A stretch of 64,000 nucleotides of DNA from Pararhodobacter zhoushanensis. GTDB taxonomy: Bacteria; Pseudomonadota; Alphaproteobacteria; Rhodobacterales; Rhodobacteraceae. The notes under the pieces are model-generated. The model was not told where the DNA came from and did not search any database. It saw only the letters and a program-made list of their open reading frames with translations. This document shows positions 1-8,770 of the stretch, piece by piece; the stretch's first letter is position 1, and each line of letters begins with the position of its first letter. The stretch is from positions 1 to 64,000 of the forward strand of contig NZ_REEZ01000015.1 of assembly GCF_003990445.1 (NCBI RefSeq). Direction: 5' to 3'. A program made the position numbers and the translations under genes.

Positions 1-486
1 ATCCTGACCCCCGGCCGCGCCCACACGGCGGGCGACGCCGTCGTCTGGGTGCCCGACGCGGGCGTGATGTTCACCGGCGATATCGTCGAATACCACTCGG
101 CCTGCTACTGCGGCGATGGCCATTTCGCCGACTGGGGCGCCACGCTGGACGCCATCGCCGCCTATGACCCCATCGCCATCGCGCCGGGTCGGGGCGATGC
201 GCTGGTCGGTCGCGAGATGGTCGCGAGCGCGCTGGCCAATACCCGCGATTTCGTCGAGAGCACCTACCGCCCGGTGCAGCGCGTCGCGGCGCGCGGCGGC
301 TCGCTGAAAGAGGCCTGGGACGCGGTGCGCGCCGAGTGCGACCCCAAGTTCAAGGACTACGCGATCTACGAGCACTGCCTGCCCTTCAACGTCGGCCGCG
401 CCTATGACGAGGCCCGCGGCATCGACACCCCCCGCATCTGGACCGCCGAACGCGATCAGCAGATGTGGAAAGACCTGCAGGGCTGA
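1..486 (+). CDS. MBL-fold metallo-hydrolase, 3' part only
   Basis: The gene begins before base 1; 161 codons are visible, ending with TGA at 484-486. Near the left edge HTAGD (visible residues 8-12) and FTGD (24-27) are the His/Asp stretches seen in the central part of metallo-beta-lactamase-fold hydrolases, so the HxHxDH motif should lie just outside the window. The rest is the helical C-terminal part. Many catabolic clusters carry such a hydrolase. It runs toward the convergent AraC gene, ending two bases from it. Substrate unknown; the fold call is fairly firm, any specific function is not. Confidence 0.75.
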   Translation: MLTPGRAHTAGDAVVWVPDAGVMFTGDIVEYHSACYCGDGHFADWGATLDAIAAYDPIAIAPGRGDALVGREMVASALANTRDFVESTYRPVQRVAARGGSLKEAWDAVRAECDPKFKDYAIYEHCLPFNVGRAYDEARGIDTPRIWTAERDQQMWKDLQG

Positions 487-487
487 G

Positions 488-1456
488 TCAGTCCCTCACA
501 CTGGGCGAATGCCCGAATTGCGCGCGGTAATCGCGCGCAAACCGACCGAGATGCGTGTAGCCGCAGCCAAAGGCGACGTCTGTCACGCTCTCGGTCACCA
601 CCCGCGCCGACAGCCGATAGCGCGCCATGTCCAGCCGCACCTTGCGCAGATAGGACATCGGCGTCATGCCCAGCGCGTCTTTGAAGGCAATCTGCAAAGT
701 GCGCGGATGGGCTTCGGCGGCGGCGGCGATATCCTCCAGCCGCAGCTCTTCGGCATAAGCCTCGTGGATAAACCCAATCGCCCGGCGCAACTGGCGCGGG
801 GCGACGCGGGTTGCCGTGCGGTCCATCAAATGACTGATGTTGCTGGGCTGCAGTTCCAGCAACATGCGCGCGATCTCGTGCTCGACGCTCATCTGGCGCA
901 GGCTTTGCCGCTCGACCGACAGCGAGCCCGCATCAATCGCGCGGGCCATGGCCAGCGTCAGGGTTTTCAGCGTGCGCCCCGCTTCACGCGTCAGGTCCAC
1001 CGCCGGGTCAAAGCGGATCGGGCCGGGCAGCGGGATGCCCAGATCATCCTCGGCCACGCGGTTCAGGAAAGCGCGGTCGATCTGCACCATCAGCTTGACG
1101 CAATCGCCCCGCCATTCCATCCGCGTCGGCCGGTCCGGGCTGATGATCGTCCCGCGCGCAGGGCTGGCGTCGACCTCATACCCCCGGTGCTGGATGCGGG
1201 CCGTCCCGGCCAGCGGCAGCTGCAACAGATAGAAGTCGCGCAACTGCCCCGGATCGATCGCGACGTCGCCGCCATAGCCCAGCAGGTTCAGCGACAGGTT
1301 CGTGCCGCGCACATGGTTGTGGCGCACATCGAGCCCGCGGCCCTGCGGCAGGGTCAGCCGGTGATCGCAGTAGCGCTGTGACACAGCCGCCCGCGCCGCG
1401 TCCAGATCGCGGGTCCGCAGGACAGGGTAGGCGGCAAGAAGCTCAGGGCTGTGCAT
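488..1456 (-). CDS. AraC-family transcriptional regulator
   Basis: 322 aa. The N-terminal two thirds resemble the cupin-like sensor domain found in AraC regulators of aromatic or related catabolism, and the last ~100 residues carry two helix-turn-helix units (around LRLEDIAAAAEAHPRTLQIAF, and then VTDVAFGCGYTHLGRFARDY, typical of AraC). It is divergent from the cupin/monooxygenase operon starting at 1583, with about 126 bp between the two starts, so it is the likely activator of that operon. The effector cannot be read from the sequence. Confidence 0.85.
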   Translation of the reverse strand: MHSPELLAAYPVLRTRDLDAARAAVSQRYCDHRLTLPQGRGLDVRHNHVRGTNLSLNLLGYGGDVAIDPGQLRDFYLLQLPLAGTARIQHRGYEVDASPARGTIISPDRPTRMEWRGDCVKLMVQIDRAFLNRVAEDDLGIPLPGPIRFDPAVDLTREAGRTLKTLTLAMARAIDAGSLSVERQSLRQMSVEHEIARMLLELQPSNISHLMDRTATRVAPRQLRRAIGFIHEAYAEELRLEDIAAAAEAHPRTLQIAFKDALGMTPMSYLRKVRLDMARYRLSARVVTESVTDVAFGCGYTHLGRFARDYRAQFGHSPSVRD

Positions 1457-1582
1457 CGCGTCATGCTACGCCGAAAAACGCACATTTCAAGCTTGAGATA
1501 TTGGACTCGCAATCTGGATAATCAGCGCGGCTGCGCTCTGGCATCCTCTCCTGAGCCAATAAAAACAGGGAGACGGCAAAAC

Positions 1583-2023
1583 ATGGAACTTGGAGTCACA
1601 CCACAAAGCGACGCAATCGGCGGCAAAAGCTGGAACGTCGTCGGCCATACCTACACCCCCAAACTGCACAGCCCCAACGTGTTCATCTGGCACGCGCATG
1701 TGCCCGACGGCACCTTCGTGCCGCCCCATATCCACCCGACGCAGGACGAGTGGATCTATATGCTGACCGGCAACCTTGAGGTCGAATTCGGCGGCGACGT
1801 CCACAAAGCCGGTCCCGGCGACACGATCAAGATGCCGATGGGCATCGCGCATGGCATCTTCAACCGTTCAGGCACCGAGGCCACCTGCGTCTTCGGCGTC
1901 GCCCCGGCGCGCAAGCTGTTCGATCTGTTCGGCAAGCTCGACGGCGTGACCGACCCCGCTGAACTGGTGCGGCTGTCTGCGATGTACGAGGTCGACTTCC
2001 TGCCGCCCCCGGACGCGGGCTGA
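1583..2023 (+). CDS. cupin-domain protein (first copy)
   Basis: 146 aa, started at ATG 1583 because a GGGAG Shine-Dalgarno lies just upstream; a longer frame back to 1451 runs into the AraC promoter. It is a single-domain cupin: PPHIHPTQDEW (about residues 52-62) gives the first metal-binding motif with HxH and a Glu, and GIAHGIFN gives the second-motif His. First gene of a four- or five-gene operon and clearly related to the second cupin at 3545, with which it flanks a flavin monooxygenase. Probably a metal-dependent dioxygenase or isomerase; substrate unknown. Confidence 0.8.
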   Translation: MELGVTPQSDAIGGKSWNVVGHTYTPKLHSPNVFIWHAHVPDGTFVPPHIHPTQDEWIYMLTGNLEVEFGGDVHKAGPGDTIKMPMGIAHGIFNRSGTEATCVFGVAPARKLFDLFGKLDGVTDPAELVRLSAMYEVDFLPPPDAG

Positions 2024-2037
2024 GGGGGCGCATCACC

Positions 2038-3525
2038 ATGGTTGAACGCAAAATCGTGGCGGTTATCGGCGGCGGCATCAGCGGGCTGGCCGCTGCCAAG
2101 GCCTTTGACGAAAAGGGCCACCGCGTGCTGGGCTATGAGCGCAGCGCGGATTTCGGCGGGGTGTGGGAGCTGTCGCGCTCGTACCCCGACGTGCAGACGC
2201 AATCGCCCAAGGAGCTGTATTGCTACACCGATCTGCCGATGCCCGCCGAGTACCCGCAATGGCCCAAAGGCCCGCAGGTCCACGCCTATCTGCATGCCTA
2301 TGCCGCCAAGCACGGTCTGGCGCGGTTGTTTCGGCTGAACACGGAAGTGAAATCCATGGACCGGCGCGCGGATGGCAAACCGGGCTGGACCCTGACGCTG
2401 GATGCAGGCGGGCAGGAATGGACGCAGGACGTTGATTTCGTGGCGATCTGCACCGGGCAGTTTTCGGAAAAGAACATCATCAGCCACCCCGGTCAGGACA
2501 GCTTTGTCGCGGCGGGGGGCAAGATCATGCACTCGTCCGACTACACCGATCCGTCGATCTGTCAGGGCGCGAGCGTCGTCGTGCTGGGCGGGTCGAAATC
2601 GGCCACCGACATCGCGGTCAACGCGGTGAAAAACGGTGCCAAGCAGGTGACGCTGGTCTACCGCGAGAATGTCTGGCGCATCCCGTATTACGTCGGCGGG
2701 ATCAACTTCAAGAACCTGCTCTACATGCGCGCGCAGGAGATGCAGTTCAACGGCTGGGGGCGCGGGCCGGGCAAGAAGCTGGTCGAGGCGATCACCAAGC
2801 CCTTGGTCTGGGCCAATTTTCGCGGGCTGGAGACGCTGCTCAAGCTGCAACTGGGGCTGAAGAAGCACAACATGGTGCCGACCATTCCCATCGAGAAGGA
2901 CGTCTCGTGCTCGGTCCCCATCGTCACACCGGGGCTGTTCGAGGCGCTGAATGCAGGCAAGATCAAGCCGGTGATCGGCACCTATGACCATTACGACGGC
3001 AAGAAACTGACCCTGACCACGGGCGACGTGATCGACTGCGATGTGTCGGTGCTGGCCGTCGGCTGGAAGCTGGGCATCCCCTATCTGCCGCAGGCCTACC
3101 GCGACAAGCTGATCGAGAGTGACGGGCAGTACCGCGTCTACCGGCTGGCGGTGAATCCTGACCTGCCGGACATGGGCTTTGTCGGCTTCAACTCCAGCTT
3201 CTGCACGGTGCTGTCGGCCGAGATGGTCGCCAACTGGCTGGTGCGTTATGCTGACGGGCAGCTGGCCAACCAGCCGACCTCGCAGCAGATGGGTCAGAAC
3301 ATCGACCAGATGCTGCACTGGAAGCGCAATGAGCGCCCCGCCGCGCAGATCTATGGCGGGCTGTGCTCGGCCCCGTTCCACTTCCACCATTTTGACGAGC
3401 TGCTGCAGGACATGGGCGCGCGCCAATGGAAACGCAGCAACCCGCTTGCCGAAACCTTCTCGCCACCGGATGCTGCCGCCTATGGCCGCTTTCTGGCGAC
3501 CACCCCCCAGTATCACGCAGGCTGA
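2038..3525 (+). CDS. flavin-containing monooxygenase
   Basis: 495 aa. Residues 9-14 GGGISG form the FAD Rossmann motif right at the N-terminus, and VVLGGSKSATDIAV (about residue 180) is the NADPH-binding site in its GxSxSA form, as in class B flavoprotein monooxygenases (FMO/Baeyer-Villiger type). It should insert one oxygen atom into an organic substrate using NADPH and O2. It sits 14 bp after one cupin and 19 bp before another, so all are probably co-transcribed under the AraC regulator. Substrate not predictable. Confidence 0.85.
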   Translation: MVERKIVAVIGGGISGLAAAKAFDEKGHRVLGYERSADFGGVWELSRSYPDVQTQSPKELYCYTDLPMPAEYPQWPKGPQVHAYLHAYAAKHGLARLFRLNTEVKSMDRRADGKPGWTLTLDAGGQEWTQDVDFVAICTGQFSEKNIISHPGQDSFVAAGGKIMHSSDYTDPSICQGASVVVLGGSKSATDIAVNAVKNGAKQVTLVYRENVWRIPYYVGGINFKNLLYMRAQEMQFNGWGRGPGKKLVEAITKPLVWANFRGLETLLKLQLGLKKHNMVPTIPIEKDVSCSVPIVTPGLFEALNAGKIKPVIGTYDHYDGKKLTLTTGDVIDCDVSVLAVGWKLGIPYLPQAYRDKLIESDGQYRVYRLAVNPDLPDMGFVGFNSSFCTVLSAEMVANWLVRYADGQLANQPTSQQMGQNIDQMLHWKRNERPAAQIYGGLCSAPFHFHHFDELLQDMGARQWKRSNPLAETFSPPDAAAYGRFLATTPQYHAG

Positions 3526-3544
3526 GACCTGACAGGGAGACACG

Positions 3545-3991
3545 ATGATGACCAAAGCGCTGGACAAAGGCGTCACGCCGAACGGGACGGGCACCAAGCT
3601 CGATATCCTCGGGCAGACCTACTACCTGAAATCCCATTGCGACTCGAGCTTTGCGTTCGAGGCGAACTCGGCCCCCGGCCAGTTCGTGCCCGTGCACATC
3701 CACCCCACGCAGGATGAATTCATTCTGGTGCAGGAGGGCGAGCTGGATCTGAAGCTGGACGGCCAGTGGACCAAGGCCAAAGCGGGCGATCTGGTGCGCA
3801 TGCCGCGTGGCATTCCGCACGGGTATTTCAACAAATCCGACAAGCCGGTGCGCGCGCTGTTCTGGGTCTCACCGGCTGGCAAGCTGCAAGAGCTGTTCAT
3901 GGAGCTGAACGGGATGACCGACACCGACGCGGTGGTGCGGGTCTCGGCCGAGCATGATGTGGAGTTCCTGCCGCCCGAGGCGAATGAATGA
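3545..3991 (+). CDS. cupin-domain protein (second copy)
   Basis: 148 aa. Same architecture as the cupin at 1583: HIHPTQDEF in the first motif and GIPHGYFN in the second. Overall sequence is similar over the full length (shared features include the GxLxxLF...GMTD segment and the terminal VEFLPP), so the two are paralogues. A GGGAG Shine-Dalgarno precedes ATG 3545. The stop overlaps the next gene by four bases (ATGA at 3988), indicating translational coupling to the hydrolase. Confidence 0.8.
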   Translation: MMTKALDKGVTPNGTGTKLDILGQTYYLKSHCDSSFAFEANSAPGQFVPVHIHPTQDEFILVQEGELDLKLDGQWTKAKAGDLVRMPRGIPHGYFNKSDKPVRALFWVSPAGKLQELFMELNGMTDTDAVVRVSAEHDVEFLPPEANE

Positions 3992-4800
3992 CGCCCAGCC
4001 GGGATTGGAACCGCGCCTTTGACAACATGGCCCATGTGGCGGGATCAGCGCAGCTGCCCGCCCATTGGGCCGCCGAGGGCGCGGCGTACCGCGACAGCGG
4101 CGTACGTGTCGAGCAGGACATTGCCTACGGCGATGCACCGCGCGAAAAGCTGGACATCGTCTGGCCCGAGGGCTCGCCCAAGGGCCTGGCGGTGTTCGTG
4201 CATGGCGGCTACTGGATGCGGCTGGAAAAGGCGCATTGGTCGCAGTTTGCCGAGGGCGCGCGGGCGCGGGGCTGGGCGGTGGCATTGCCCAGTTACACGC
4301 TGACGCCGAACGCCCGGATCAGCGAGATCACGCAGCAAATCACCCGCGCGCTCACCGTCGCGGCCGAGCGCGTTGCCGGCCCGATCCGCTTGTCGGGGCA
4401 TTCAGCGGGCGGGCATCTGGTGGCGCGGATGCTCTGTCAGGACACCGCCCTGCCCGCTGCTGTCACCGACCGGATCGAACACGTCCTGTCGATCAGCGGC
4501 TTGCACGATCTGCGCCCGCTGCTGCACACCGGCATGAACGAGACGCTGCATCTGGACATGGCGGAGGCGACAGCGGAAAGCCCGGCGCTTCACCGCCCCC
4601 TGCCCGGCGGGCAGCTGACCGCGTGGGTCGGTGGCGGCGAGCTGCCCGAGTTCATCCGGCAGGCGCAGCTGATGGCGATGATGTGGGACGGGCTGGACGC
4701 GCAGACGCGCTGCGTCGTGGACAGCGTTCATCACCATTTCTCGGTGATCGAGGCGCTCAAAGATCCGCAGAGCCCGCTCTGTGACGCCTTTCTGGGCTGA
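3988..4800 (+). CDS. alpha/beta hydrolase, esterase or kynurenine-formamidase-like
   Basis: 270 aa. HGGYW (about residue 71) is the oxyanion-hole motif and GHSAGGHL (about residue 135) holds the nucleophile Ser in GxSxG. A His near the C-terminus (VHHHFSVIE) is a good third member of the triad. The HGGYW plus GHSAGGHL pair is characteristic of hormone-sensitive-lipase/arylformamidase-like hydrolases. Start at ATG 3988 overlaps the cupin stop. In this operon it may cleave an ester or amide produced or consumed by the monooxygenase. Confidence 0.8.
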   Translation: MTPSRDWNRAFDNMAHVAGSAQLPAHWAAEGAAYRDSGVRVEQDIAYGDAPREKLDIVWPEGSPKGLAVFVHGGYWMRLEKAHWSQFAEGARARGWAVALPSYTLTPNARISEITQQITRALTVAAERVAGPIRLSGHSAGGHLVARMLCQDTALPAAVTDRIEHVLSISGLHDLRPLLHTGMNETLHLDMAEATAESPALHRPLPGGQLTAWVGGGELPEFIRQAQLMAMMWDGLDAQTRCVVDSVHHHFSVIEALKDPQSPLCDAFLG

Positions 4801-4884
4801 CCCTTGATTGACGCCCCCTGCCCGGTTCCGTATGCGCGGGACCGGGCGTATGTTTTCTGCGGCCCGCCAGCAAAGGGCCGACCG

Positions 4885-5595
4885 ATGACCGACACCCCCC
4901 AGCTCGACGATGCGCATTTCGCCGCCCCTGACCTGAGCCGCCTGCACCCAGCCCGGCGTGCCACCCATGCGCCGCGCATCCTGCTGCTGCACGGATCGCT
5001 GCGCGCCCGTTCGTTCAGCCGCCTGATGAACGAGGAAGCCGCGCGCGTCCTGACCCGGCTGGGGGCCGAGACCCGCAGCTTCAACCCCTCGGGCCTGCCG
5101 CTACCCGACGATGCCGACGCCGCGCATCCCAAGGTGCAGGAGCTGCGCGATCTGGTCAGCTGGAGCGAAGGGATGGTCTGGTGCTCGCCCGAACGGCACG
5201 GGTCGATGACCGGCATCATGAAGGCGCAGATCGACTGGATTCCGCTGTCGCTGGGGGCCGTGCGCCCGACGCAGGGCAAGACACTGGCGGTGATGCAGGT
5301 CTCGGGCGGGTCGCAAAGTTTCAACGCGGTCAATCAGTTGCGCATTCTGGGCCGCTGGATGCGCTGCCTGACAATCCCCAACCAATCCTCGGTCGCCAAG
5401 GCGTTCCAGCAGTTTGACGATGACGACCGGATGCTGCCCTCTCCCTATTACGACCGGATGGTCGATGTGATGGAAGAGCTGGTGAAATTCACCCTGCTGA
5501 CCCGTGACAGTGCCGCCTATCTGACCGACCGCTACAGCGAGCGCAAGGAAAGTGCCGAGGCGCTGATGGCGCGGGTCAACCATACCAAGATCTGA
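4885..5595 (+). CDS. arsH: ArsH, NADPH-dependent FMN reductase family
   Basis: 236 aa from ATG 4885; an upstream in-frame TTG at 4804 is less likely because ArsH proteins are about 230-240 aa. Flavodoxin-like fold: [15 protein letters not shown] is the FMN phosphate loop, and [20 protein letters not shown] plus VSGGSQSFN are hallmarks of ArsH. ArsH oxidises methyl- and aryl-arsenite and is usually in ars operons, but no arsR, arsB or arsC is visible here. It follows the hydrolase by 84 bp and ends next to opgC, which is convergent. A role in organic redox chemistry of the upstream operon is possible. Confidence 0.9.
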   Translation: MTDTPQLDDAHFAAPDLSRLHPARRATHAPRILLLHGSLRARSFSRLMNEEAARVLTRLGAETRSFNPSGLPLPDDADAAHPKVQELRDLVSWSEGMVWCSPERHGSMTGIMKAQIDWIPLSLGAVRPTQGKTLAVMQVSGGSQSFNAVNQLRILGRWMRCLTIPNQSSVAKAFQQFDDDDRMLPSPYYDRMVDVMEELVKFTLLTRDSAAYLTDRYSERKESAEALMARVNHTKI

Positions 5596-6819
5596 TTACT
5601 CTGCCGCCATCGCCTCGCCCGCGCTGCGGCGGGCGGGCAGCACCACCGGCGCACCCTTGGGTTTGCGCAGGGCCTTTTGCCACTCGGCCACCCAGGCGAT
5701 GGCAATCATCCCTGCTACGCCCAGCGGCGGCAACACCCAGGCCAACCAGCCCGCCTGTTCCCAGTTGGTCATGATCACCTGAAACACCAGCGCCAGCAGG
5801 GTGCCCGAGACGAAGACCAAGAGCCCCTGCCGCCCCATCAGCCGCAACGGTGCCGCCAGCGCATGCGCGGCAATGCGCGTCACCACCGGCAGGCACGACA
5901 GCACATAGAACATCGCCAGCACATGCAGGAAACGGGGCAGCGCCAGATAGGTCTTGTCATGCGAGACCACGTTGAACGGCACGCCCAGAGCGCCCAACCG
6001 CGCCATCTGATGGTTCAGCACCTCGCCCAGACCGGGCAGGTAGCGCCATGCCACTACCAGCACCAGATAACCCAGCGCCGCCGCAAACAGATAGGGATTG
6101 CGCGGCACAAAGCGCTCGCCCTTGCGCAAGTAGATGCCGGTCAGCAGCCCCGCCACGAACACCGCCTGCCAGGCGACGGGATTAAAGAACCAGCCGCCCT
6201 CGTTGGGAAAATTGGGCAGGTTGAGCCGCCAGATCCCCGCCGCCAGCCAGACGGCCGCAGACAGCCCGACCAGCAGCATAGGGTGGCGCAGGCCCAGCAG
6301 GATCAGCGCCGGGCCGATGAACAGCAGCACGCTATAGGCGGGCAGGATGTTCACATAGCCCAGCTGATGCGTCAGCAACGGGATGCCCAGCAGCGCCTGC
6401 TCGGTATTCTCGAACACCTGCCGCAGGTTGATGATGGTCAGCATCTGCGGCAGGTCGAACGCCTGCGCGCCAAAGGAAAAGATCGCGATGGCCCACAGGG
6501 TCATGAAGATCTGCATCAGGTACAAGACCCACGCCCGGCTCCACATCGGCTGCACGGCGGACCAAAGCCCGGTCTTGGCGCGCGCTTCGGGCAGGAAACG
6601 CCCGGAATAGGCCAGCCCGGCGGCGATGCCGGACAGGATAAAGAAGGACTCGGCGGCGTCGGAAAACCCAAGGTTGCGGATCGTCAGATACTCGAACGGG
6701 TTGCCCGGCACGTGATCGATAAAGATCATCACCAGCGCCAGCCCGCGAAACGCATCGATGCGCGGATCGCGCGCGCGTTTGGGCACGCTCACAGGATCGC
6801 GGCGCTCAGAGTGCGACAT
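5596..6819 (-). CDS. opgC: OpgC, glucan succinyltransferase-type membrane acyltransferase
   Basis: 407 aa from ATG 6819. RDPRIDAFRGLALVMIFIDH at the N-terminus and about ten hydrophobic segments identify the OpgC family of integral membrane acyltransferases. In R. sphaeroides OpgC adds succinyl groups to osmoregulated periplasmic glucans. Its start overlaps the 3' end of opgH by 14 bp, so the two are translationally coupled. Last gene of the opgGIHC operon. Its 3' end abuts arsH (convergent, no gap), leaving no room for a separate terminator. Confidence 0.88.
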   Translation of the reverse strand: MSHSERRDPVSVPKRARDPRIDAFRGLALVMIFIDHVPGNPFEYLTIRNLGFSDAAESFFILSGIAAGLAYSGRFLPEARAKTGLWSAVQPMWSRAWVLYLMQIFMTLWAIAIFSFGAQAFDLPQMLTIINLRQVFENTEQALLGIPLLTHQLGYVNILPAYSVLLFIGPALILLGLRHPMLLVGLSAAVWLAAGIWRLNLPNFPNEGGWFFNPVAWQAVFVAGLLTGIYLRKGERFVPRNPYLFAAALGYLVLVVAWRYLPGLGEVLNHQMARLGALGVPFNVVSHDKTYLALPRFLHVLAMFYVLSCLPVVTRIAAHALAAPLRLMGRQGLLVFVSGTLLALVFQVIMTNWEQAGWLAWVLPPLGVAGMIAIAWVAEWQKALRKPKGAPVVLPARRSAGEAMAAE

Positions 6820-8584
6820 CGGCACCCTCCGGCAGCGCGGTCTGCACCTCCTCGCCCTGCTCCCACCGCGCCACAATCGCGCGGTAGTCACGGGTCACGG
6901 GCGACGGTTCCCCCTCAGCGGGTGTGATGAACACGCTGCGGGTAAGCGGGCGCGAGGTCAGCGCGATCAGCAGCGGCGCGGCCAGCATCGGAAGGCTGAC
7001 CGGCATCAGCCACAGCGCCAGTTCGGGCGCAATGCGCGCGACCAGTGCCAGTGCCGCAGCCCCGATGGCGCTGATCCACAGACCCGCGCGCAGCCCTTGG
7101 GTCAGGCTCAGCCGTCCTTCGCCGCGCTGGTTGGCAGGCCAGCCGCCATCGTAGCCGATCAACACCTGAAACACGGCACGCCCCTGATAGAGCAGCATCA
7201 CCGGCGCCAGCAGCGATGACAGCAGGATTTCCACCGCCACCGAAGCCGCCGCCCGGTCGGTGCCGCCAAAGCCGCGCACCCGGCCCGAGACCGCAGCGCC
7301 GATGAGGATGGCCAGCTTGGGCAACACAAGCAGTCCGGCAATGCCGAACACCAGCGCGGTGATTTCCTTGGTGCGGTCGTCAGGGAAGACCGGGAACAGC
7401 AGATGCGGCTCGGGGAAGTAGTTGGGCAGCGGGGCCGCGATGGTCGCCACGATGGAGGCGATCAGGAACGCACCCCACAGGACCGAGACGAGATACGCGA
7501 AGATGCCTTGCAGGAACACAAACCGGCTCCACGCCGACAGACCCGGCGCGAACAGCAGGCGGCTGTGCTGCAGGTTGCCCTGACACCAGCGGCGGTCGCG
7601 TTTGGCAAAGGCGAGCAGGTTCTCGGGGCCTTCCTCGAACGAGCCTTCGATCGAGCCGTCGACCTGCACGCTCCACCCGGCGCGGGCGAGCAGCGCGGCC
7701 TCGACATAGTCGTGGCTCAGGATATGCCCGCCGAACGGGGGACGCCCGCTCAGTTCCGGCAACCCGCAGCTTTCCGCGAAGGCGCGGACGCGGATGATCG
7801 CGTTATGGCCCCAGAACGGGCCGGTCTGGCCCTGCATCCGCGCCAGACCGCGCGTGAAGACGGGACCGTGGAACCCGGCAGCAAACTGCATGGCGCGGCC
7901 AAAGAAGGATTGTGCGCCGATGATCTTCGGCAGGGTCTGCAACAGGCCCAGTTTCGGGTCGGCCTGCATGCGGGCCAACATCTGACGGATGGCAGCGCCC
8001 TCCATCAGGCTGTCGGCGTCCAGAATGACCGCGAAATCATAGGCGGCACCCGAGGAACGGATGAACTCCTCGATATTGCCCGCCTTGCGGCCCCGGTTGT
8101 CCGAGCGGCGGCGGTAGAAGATACGCCCTGCCCCGTTGGTCTGGCTGAGCAGGCGGACGTATACGTGACGTTCGCGCAGCGCCGCAGCCTCGTCGCGGGT
8201 GTCGGACAGGATGGCGATATCCGCCGTCAGACCCGCGTCGCGGATCGAGCGGTCCATCGCGGCGATGCGCGCGAAGGTGCTGACCGGATCCTCGTTGCAG
8301 ATCGGCATCAGGATGACCAGCGAGGGCTGCGGCCCCTGAAGGTCTGGCACCGGTTTGACACGCATCGGCCACAGGCCGACGAAAGACAGCGATGCCCCCC
8401 AGGCCAGCCAGGCCGTGGTGACAAAGATCAGCACGCCGCGCACGACGTCCCATAGATCGACACCGTCCTGAATCGCCGCTTCGGCCAGCAAGGACGTCGC
8501 CGTCAGCGCGGCAAGCGCGGTGAAGGACAGCGCCGCCGTCCGAACCAGCAGCGTGCGGAAATCCGCTTTCAAGGGAGCCCCCAT
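6806..8584 (-). CDS. opgH: OpgH, glucan glucosyltransferase
   Basis: 592 aa if started at ATG 8584. Inner-membrane GT2 enzyme that elongates the glucan backbone from UDP-glucose: IMPICNEDP opens the GT domain, DADSLM is the DxD-type site, and DRRWCQGN is the Q/RxxRW site; several membrane segments lie on both sides. The start is uncertain: ATG 8584 has no good Shine-Dalgarno, and the frame stays open upstream to TTG 8594-8596, immediately after the TGA that ends the small upstream frame. Much shorter at the N-terminus than E. coli OpgH. Confidence 0.88.
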   Translation of the reverse strand: MGAPLKADFRTLLVRTAALSFTALAALTATSLLAEAAIQDGVDLWDVVRGVLIFVTTAWLAWGASLSFVGLWPMRVKPVPDLQGPQPSLVILMPICNEDPVSTFARIAAMDRSIRDAGLTADIAILSDTRDEAAALRERHVYVRLLSQTNGAGRIFYRRRSDNRGRKAGNIEEFIRSSGAAYDFAVILDADSLMEGAAIRQMLARMQADPKLGLLQTLPKIIGAQSFFGRAMQFAAGFHGPVFTRGLARMQGQTGPFWGHNAIIRVRAFAESCGLPELSGRPPFGGHILSHDYVEAALLARAGWSVQVDGSIEGSFEEGPENLLAFAKRDRRWCQGNLQHSRLLFAPGLSAWSRFVFLQGIFAYLVSVLWGAFLIASIVATIAAPLPNYFPEPHLLFPVFPDDRTKEITALVFGIAGLLVLPKLAILIGAAVSGRVRGFGGTDRAAASVAVEILLSSLLAPVMLLYQGRAVFQVLIGYDGGWPANQRGEGRLSLTQGLRAGLWISAIGAAALALVARIAPELALWLMPVSLPMLAAPLLIALTSRPLTRSVFITPAEGEPSPVTRDYRAIVARWEQGEEVQTALPEGADVAL

Positions 8585-8596
8585 GCGCAGGCGCAA

Positions 8597-8770
8597 TCAG
8601 ACGCGCTGACGCGGCAGCAACTGCGCGATCAGGCGCACCAGAGACAACCGGGCTACCGGCGCTTCCAGCCGCTGACGCGGCATGTCCAGCGGTGCCGCCG
8701 GCGGCGCCCAATGCGCTGCGGGCACCACGTCGGCGGTTTCGGTCATCATCGTATTCGGTTCGGCGTTCAT
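8597..8770 (-). CDS. small protein between opgG and opgH (OpgI-like position)
   Basis: 57 aa from ATG 8770, which overlaps the opgG stop (ATGA at 8767-8770), a strong sign it is translated. Ala/Pro-rich with APPAAPLDMPRQ and no membrane segment. It occupies the position of opgI in the R. sphaeroides opgGIHC operon as I recall it; I cannot align the two. It is in the same frame as opgH, separated from it by a single TGA (8597-8599), so it could instead be the N-terminal part of OpgH interrupted by one stop. Confidence 0.6.
   Translation of the reverse strand: MNAEPNTMMTETADVVPAAHWAPPAAPLDMPRQRLEAPVARLSLVRLIAQLLPRQRV

Noticed and set aside
1756-3597. 613-codon minus-strand open frame
   Set aside because: Mirror of the cupin and flavin monooxygenase genes; no recognisable domain.
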